NCBI GenBank assembly: GCA_019509985.1
Contig: JAEKLF010000113.1
Span: 1-32,426, forward strand
DNA from: Burkholderiales bacterium
GTDB taxonomy: Bacteria; Pseudomonadota; Gammaproteobacteria; Burkholderiales; Burkholderiaceae_C
Length of the DNA stretch: 32,426 nt
Direction: 5' to 3'
Shown here: one piece after another, positions 30,278 to 32,426 of the stretch
Numbering within the stretch: the stretch's first letter is position 1
Layout of the letters: every line of letters begins with the position of its first letter
Notes under the pieces: model-generated
The model's database searches: none
Told to the model about the DNA's origin: nothing
Seen by the model: only the letters and a program-made list of their open reading frames with translations
Program-made: the position numbers and the translations under genes

Positions 30278-32426
30278 ATGTCCGCTCACCGCCTACTGCC
30301 CGTCGCGGTCGCCGCCCTCAGCCTCTTCGGCACCGCCGCCGCCCTGGCGCAGGACGCCAACAACCTGGAGCGCGTGACCGTCATCGGTTCGCGCAAGTCC
30401 CTGCCCGCGGCGTCCAGCACCGACACGCTGGTGCCCGTCGACATCTACTCGATGAGCAAGGCGACCGAGGGCGGTGGTCAATTCGACCTGGCGCAGACGC
30501 TGCAATACCTGTCACCGTCCTTCAACTCCACGCGCCAGACCGGCGCGGACGGCGCTGACTTGATCGACTCCGCCGCGCTGCGCGGCCTGGGCTCGGACCA
30601 GACGCTGGTACTGGTCAACGGCAAGCGCCGCCACACCGTGGCTCTCGTCAACCTGTTCGGTGCCCGCAACCGCGGCGCGACGGGCACGGACATGAACTCC
30701 CTGCCGCTGCTGGCCATTGACAACGTGCAGGTGCTGCGCGATGGCGCGGCGGCCCAGTACGGTTCGGACGCCATTGCCGGCGTCATCAACATTCAGCTCA
30801 AGAAGAAGGCCGGCTGCGAGGCCGTGGCCGGCTACGGCCAATACTCGGCGGGTGACGGCAAGAACTGGCTCGCGTCGGCCTACTGCGGCGTGAAGCTCGG
30901 CGGTGGCACGCTGGGCATCACCGGTGAGTGGCAGGACCGCGGCCGCTCCAGCCGTTCGCGCGCCGAAGACCTGCCGCGCATCATTGGCGACACCAAGGTC
31001 CAGAACAAGACGGTCTACCTGAACGGCGAGTTCCCGCTGACGTCGGACAGCAAGCTCTACGTGACCGCCGGCGCACAGAACCGCGATGCATCCTCCGCCG
31101 CCTTCGCCCGTGGCGGCGTGGGTTCGGACGACATCCCCTCGCGCAACTCCGAGGCGATGTACCCGGATGGCTTCGTGCCCTTCATCAACGGCAAGGTCGA
31201 AGACCGCTACATGATCCTCGGCTGGAAGTCGTCATTCGCCGGCTGGGACACGGACCTGTCGCAGACCTATGGCTCCAACAAGCTGCGCTACAACATCAGC
31301 CACACGCTGAACGCGTCCATCGCCAACAAGGACCTGCTGGCCGGCGGCAAGGGCATCAGCCCGACGAGCTTTGATGCCGGCGGCTTCGGCTTTGACCAGC
31401 TGACGAGCAACTTCGACGTCAGCCGTTTCTTCCCGGAACTGCTGGGCGGCAGCAACATTGCCTTCGGCGCTGAGTACCGCCGCGAGAAGTACAACATCCT
31501 CGCCGGCGAGCTGGGCTCGTACAACGATGCCGACGGCGTGGGCTTTGGCGGCAACGCCGGCAGCCAGGGCTTCCCGGGCTTCCAGCCCTCGGACGCCACC
31601 AACCGCAGTCGTAACAGTCAGGCGCTCTACGTCGACTGGGAAGCCAACCTGACGCCGGCACTCACCGTGGACGCCGCCCTGCGCGGCGAGCACTACAGCG
31701 ACTTCGGCTCCACGACGACGGCCAAGCTGGCCGCCAGCTACAAGATCAGCAACGCGTTCCTGCTGCGCGGCGCGGCCAGCACGGGCTTCCGCGCGCCCAG
31801 CCTGCAACAGCTCTACTTCTCGTCCACCTTCACCGACTTCATCAGCGGCAAACCGCTGGACGTCGTGCTGGCGCCCAATGGCAGCGCCATCGCCAACGCG
31901 GCCGGCGTGCCAACGCTGAAGCAGGAGAAGTCCAAGAACTACACGCTGGGCTTCACGGTCAAGCCGAGCGCCGACACCGCGTTCACGGCCGACCTCTACG
32001 AAATCAAGATCAAGGACCGCATCGTGCTGTCGGGTCGTTTCGACGCCGACAACTACCCGGCCCTGGGCACCATCCTGCAGGGCCTGGGCGTGGGCGAGGC
32101 GCAGTTCTTCGTGAACTCGGTCAACACACGCACGCGCGGCCTGGACCTGACGGCGTCCAACCGCATGAAGCTCGGTGGTGGCCAGCTCAGCACCTTCCTG
32201 GCGCTGAACGTCAGCCGCACGACGGTGACGGGCGTGAATGCGCCAGCCTCGCTGAAGGGTTTCGAGGATGTGTTGCTGTCCGAGCGCGAGCGCCTCTTCA
32301 TCGAGCAGGGCGGCCCGCGCGCCAAGGGCACGCTGGGCTTCGAGTACAGCGAAGGCGCGTGGACCGGCGAGGCCAAGATCATCCACTTCGGCAGCCAGAC
32401 CCTGGGCACCTTCACCGGCACGGCGG
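30278..32426 (+). CDS. TonB-dependent outer-membrane receptor, C-terminus cut by window edge
   Basis: Outer-membrane active transporter, 716 codons visible and still open at the right edge. Signal peptide about 1-25 (MSAHRLLPVAVAALSLFGTA, cleavage near ALA-QD). The TonB-box-like stretch ERVTVIGSR follows, then the plug domain (AALRGLGSDQTLVLVNGKRR, and VQVLRDGAAAQYGSDAIAGV, INIQLKK) and a beta-barrel with typical TBDR strands (ALRGEHYSDFG, LLRGAASTGFRAPSLQQLYF, YTLGFTVKPS). The plug wording (DQTLVLVNGKRRHT, DGAAAQYGSDAIAG) resembles receptors for organic nutrients or siderophores, but no substrate can be assigned. No transporter or regulator gene is adjacent within the window. Expected full length is about 800 or more residues, so a modest part is missing. 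Confidence 0.94.
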   Translation, partial: MSAHRLLPVAVAALSLFGTAAALAQDANNLERVTVIGSRKSLPAASSTDTLVPVDIYSMSKATEGGGQFDLAQTLQYLSPSFNSTRQTGADGADLIDSAALRGLGSDQTLVLVNGKRRHTVALVNLFGARNRGATGTDMNSLPLLAIDNVQVLRDGAAAQYGSDAIAGVINIQLKKKAGCEAVAGYGQYSAGDGKNWLASAYCGVKLGGGTLGITGEWQDRGRSSRSRAEDLPRIIGDTKVQNKTVYLNGEFPLTSDSKLYVTAGAQNRDASSAAFARGGVGSDDIPSRNSEAMYPDGFVPFINGKVEDRYMILGWKSSFAGWDTDLSQTYGSNKLRYNISHTLNASIANKDLLAGGKGISPTSFDAGGFGFDQLTSNFDVSRFFPELLGGSNIAFGAEYRREKYNILAGELGSYNDADGVGFGGNAGSQGFPGFQPSDATNRSRNSQALYVDWEANLTPALTVDAALRGEHYSDFGSTTTAKLAASYKISNAFLLRGAASTGFRAPSLQQLYFSSTFTDFISGKPLDVVLAPNGSAIANAAGVPTLKQEKSKNYTLGFTVKPSADTAFTADLYEIKIKDRIVLSGRFDADNYPALGTILQGLGVGEAQFFVNSVNTRTRGLDLTASNRMKLGGGQLSTFLALNVSRTTVTGVNAPASLKGFEDVLLSERERLFIEQGGPRAKGTLGFEYSEGAWTGEAKIIHFGSQTLGTFTGTA

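Overview
The window is high-GC DNA with very dense coding on both strands and many 4-base ATGA stop/start overlaps. Gene content points to a betaproteobacterium of the order Burkholderiales, probably near the Rubrivivax/Leptothrix/Roseateles/Comamonadaceae group. Pointers are an orphan Bug-type (TctC) binding protein, a MutL carrying endonuclease motifs as expected where MutH is absent, and the housekeeping gene order. The placement is inferred from gene content; there is no rRNA or tRNA gene to confirm it.

Layout. (1) 1-7404, minus strand: mutL, an RluF-like pseudouridine synthase with a long basic N-terminal extension, a 30-bp inverted repeat, miaA, then an ABC exporter ATPase and FtsX-type permease (YbbA/YbbP-like; the permease is cut at the left edge). 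(2) 7464-10208, plus strand: a DedA membrane protein, then a Cache-domain NarL-type sensor kinase and its LuxR/NarL response regulator. (3) 10385-20888, plus strand: the outstanding region. It holds a 2386-residue soluble hybrid kinase with about 31 HAMP domains in alternating pairs (twelve nearly identical 92-residue/276-bp units plus divergent ends), then GAF, kinase core and three receivers. A second hybrid kinase (REC-PAS-kinase-REC-REC) overlaps its stop by 1 base, and a HEAT-repeat protein overlaps that by 4 bases. (4) 20891-24504: a small exported Tyr/Pro/His-rich protein (minus), cstA with its ybdD partner, and a phytanoyl-CoA-dioxygenase-like protein with a perfect 27-bp tandem duplication. 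(5) 24509-28106: amiC and tsaE (minus), divergent queG (plus), and an exported chalcone-isomerase-fold protein. (6) 28140-32426: a Bug binding protein, xerD, and a TonB-dependent receptor cut at the right edge.

How it fits together. queG/tsaE/amiC and mutL/miaA have the same order and orientation as the conserved enterobacterial queG-tsaE-amiB-mutL-miaA neighbourhood, but about 17 kb lies between amiC and mutL here. That interval contains the signalling genes and nutrient-uptake genes. The best candidate for an undescribed system is the polyHAMP kinase / hybrid kinase / HEAT protein cassette. Its five C-terminal or N-terminal and internal receivers plus one more (six in all), two kinase cores, and absence of any visible HPt or DNA-binding output suggest a phosphorelay hub that feeds partners encoded elsewhere.

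No gene-free stretch exceeds 300 bases. The longest gap is 21275-21524. I saw no tRNA, rRNA, insertion sequence, prophage or CRISPR array.
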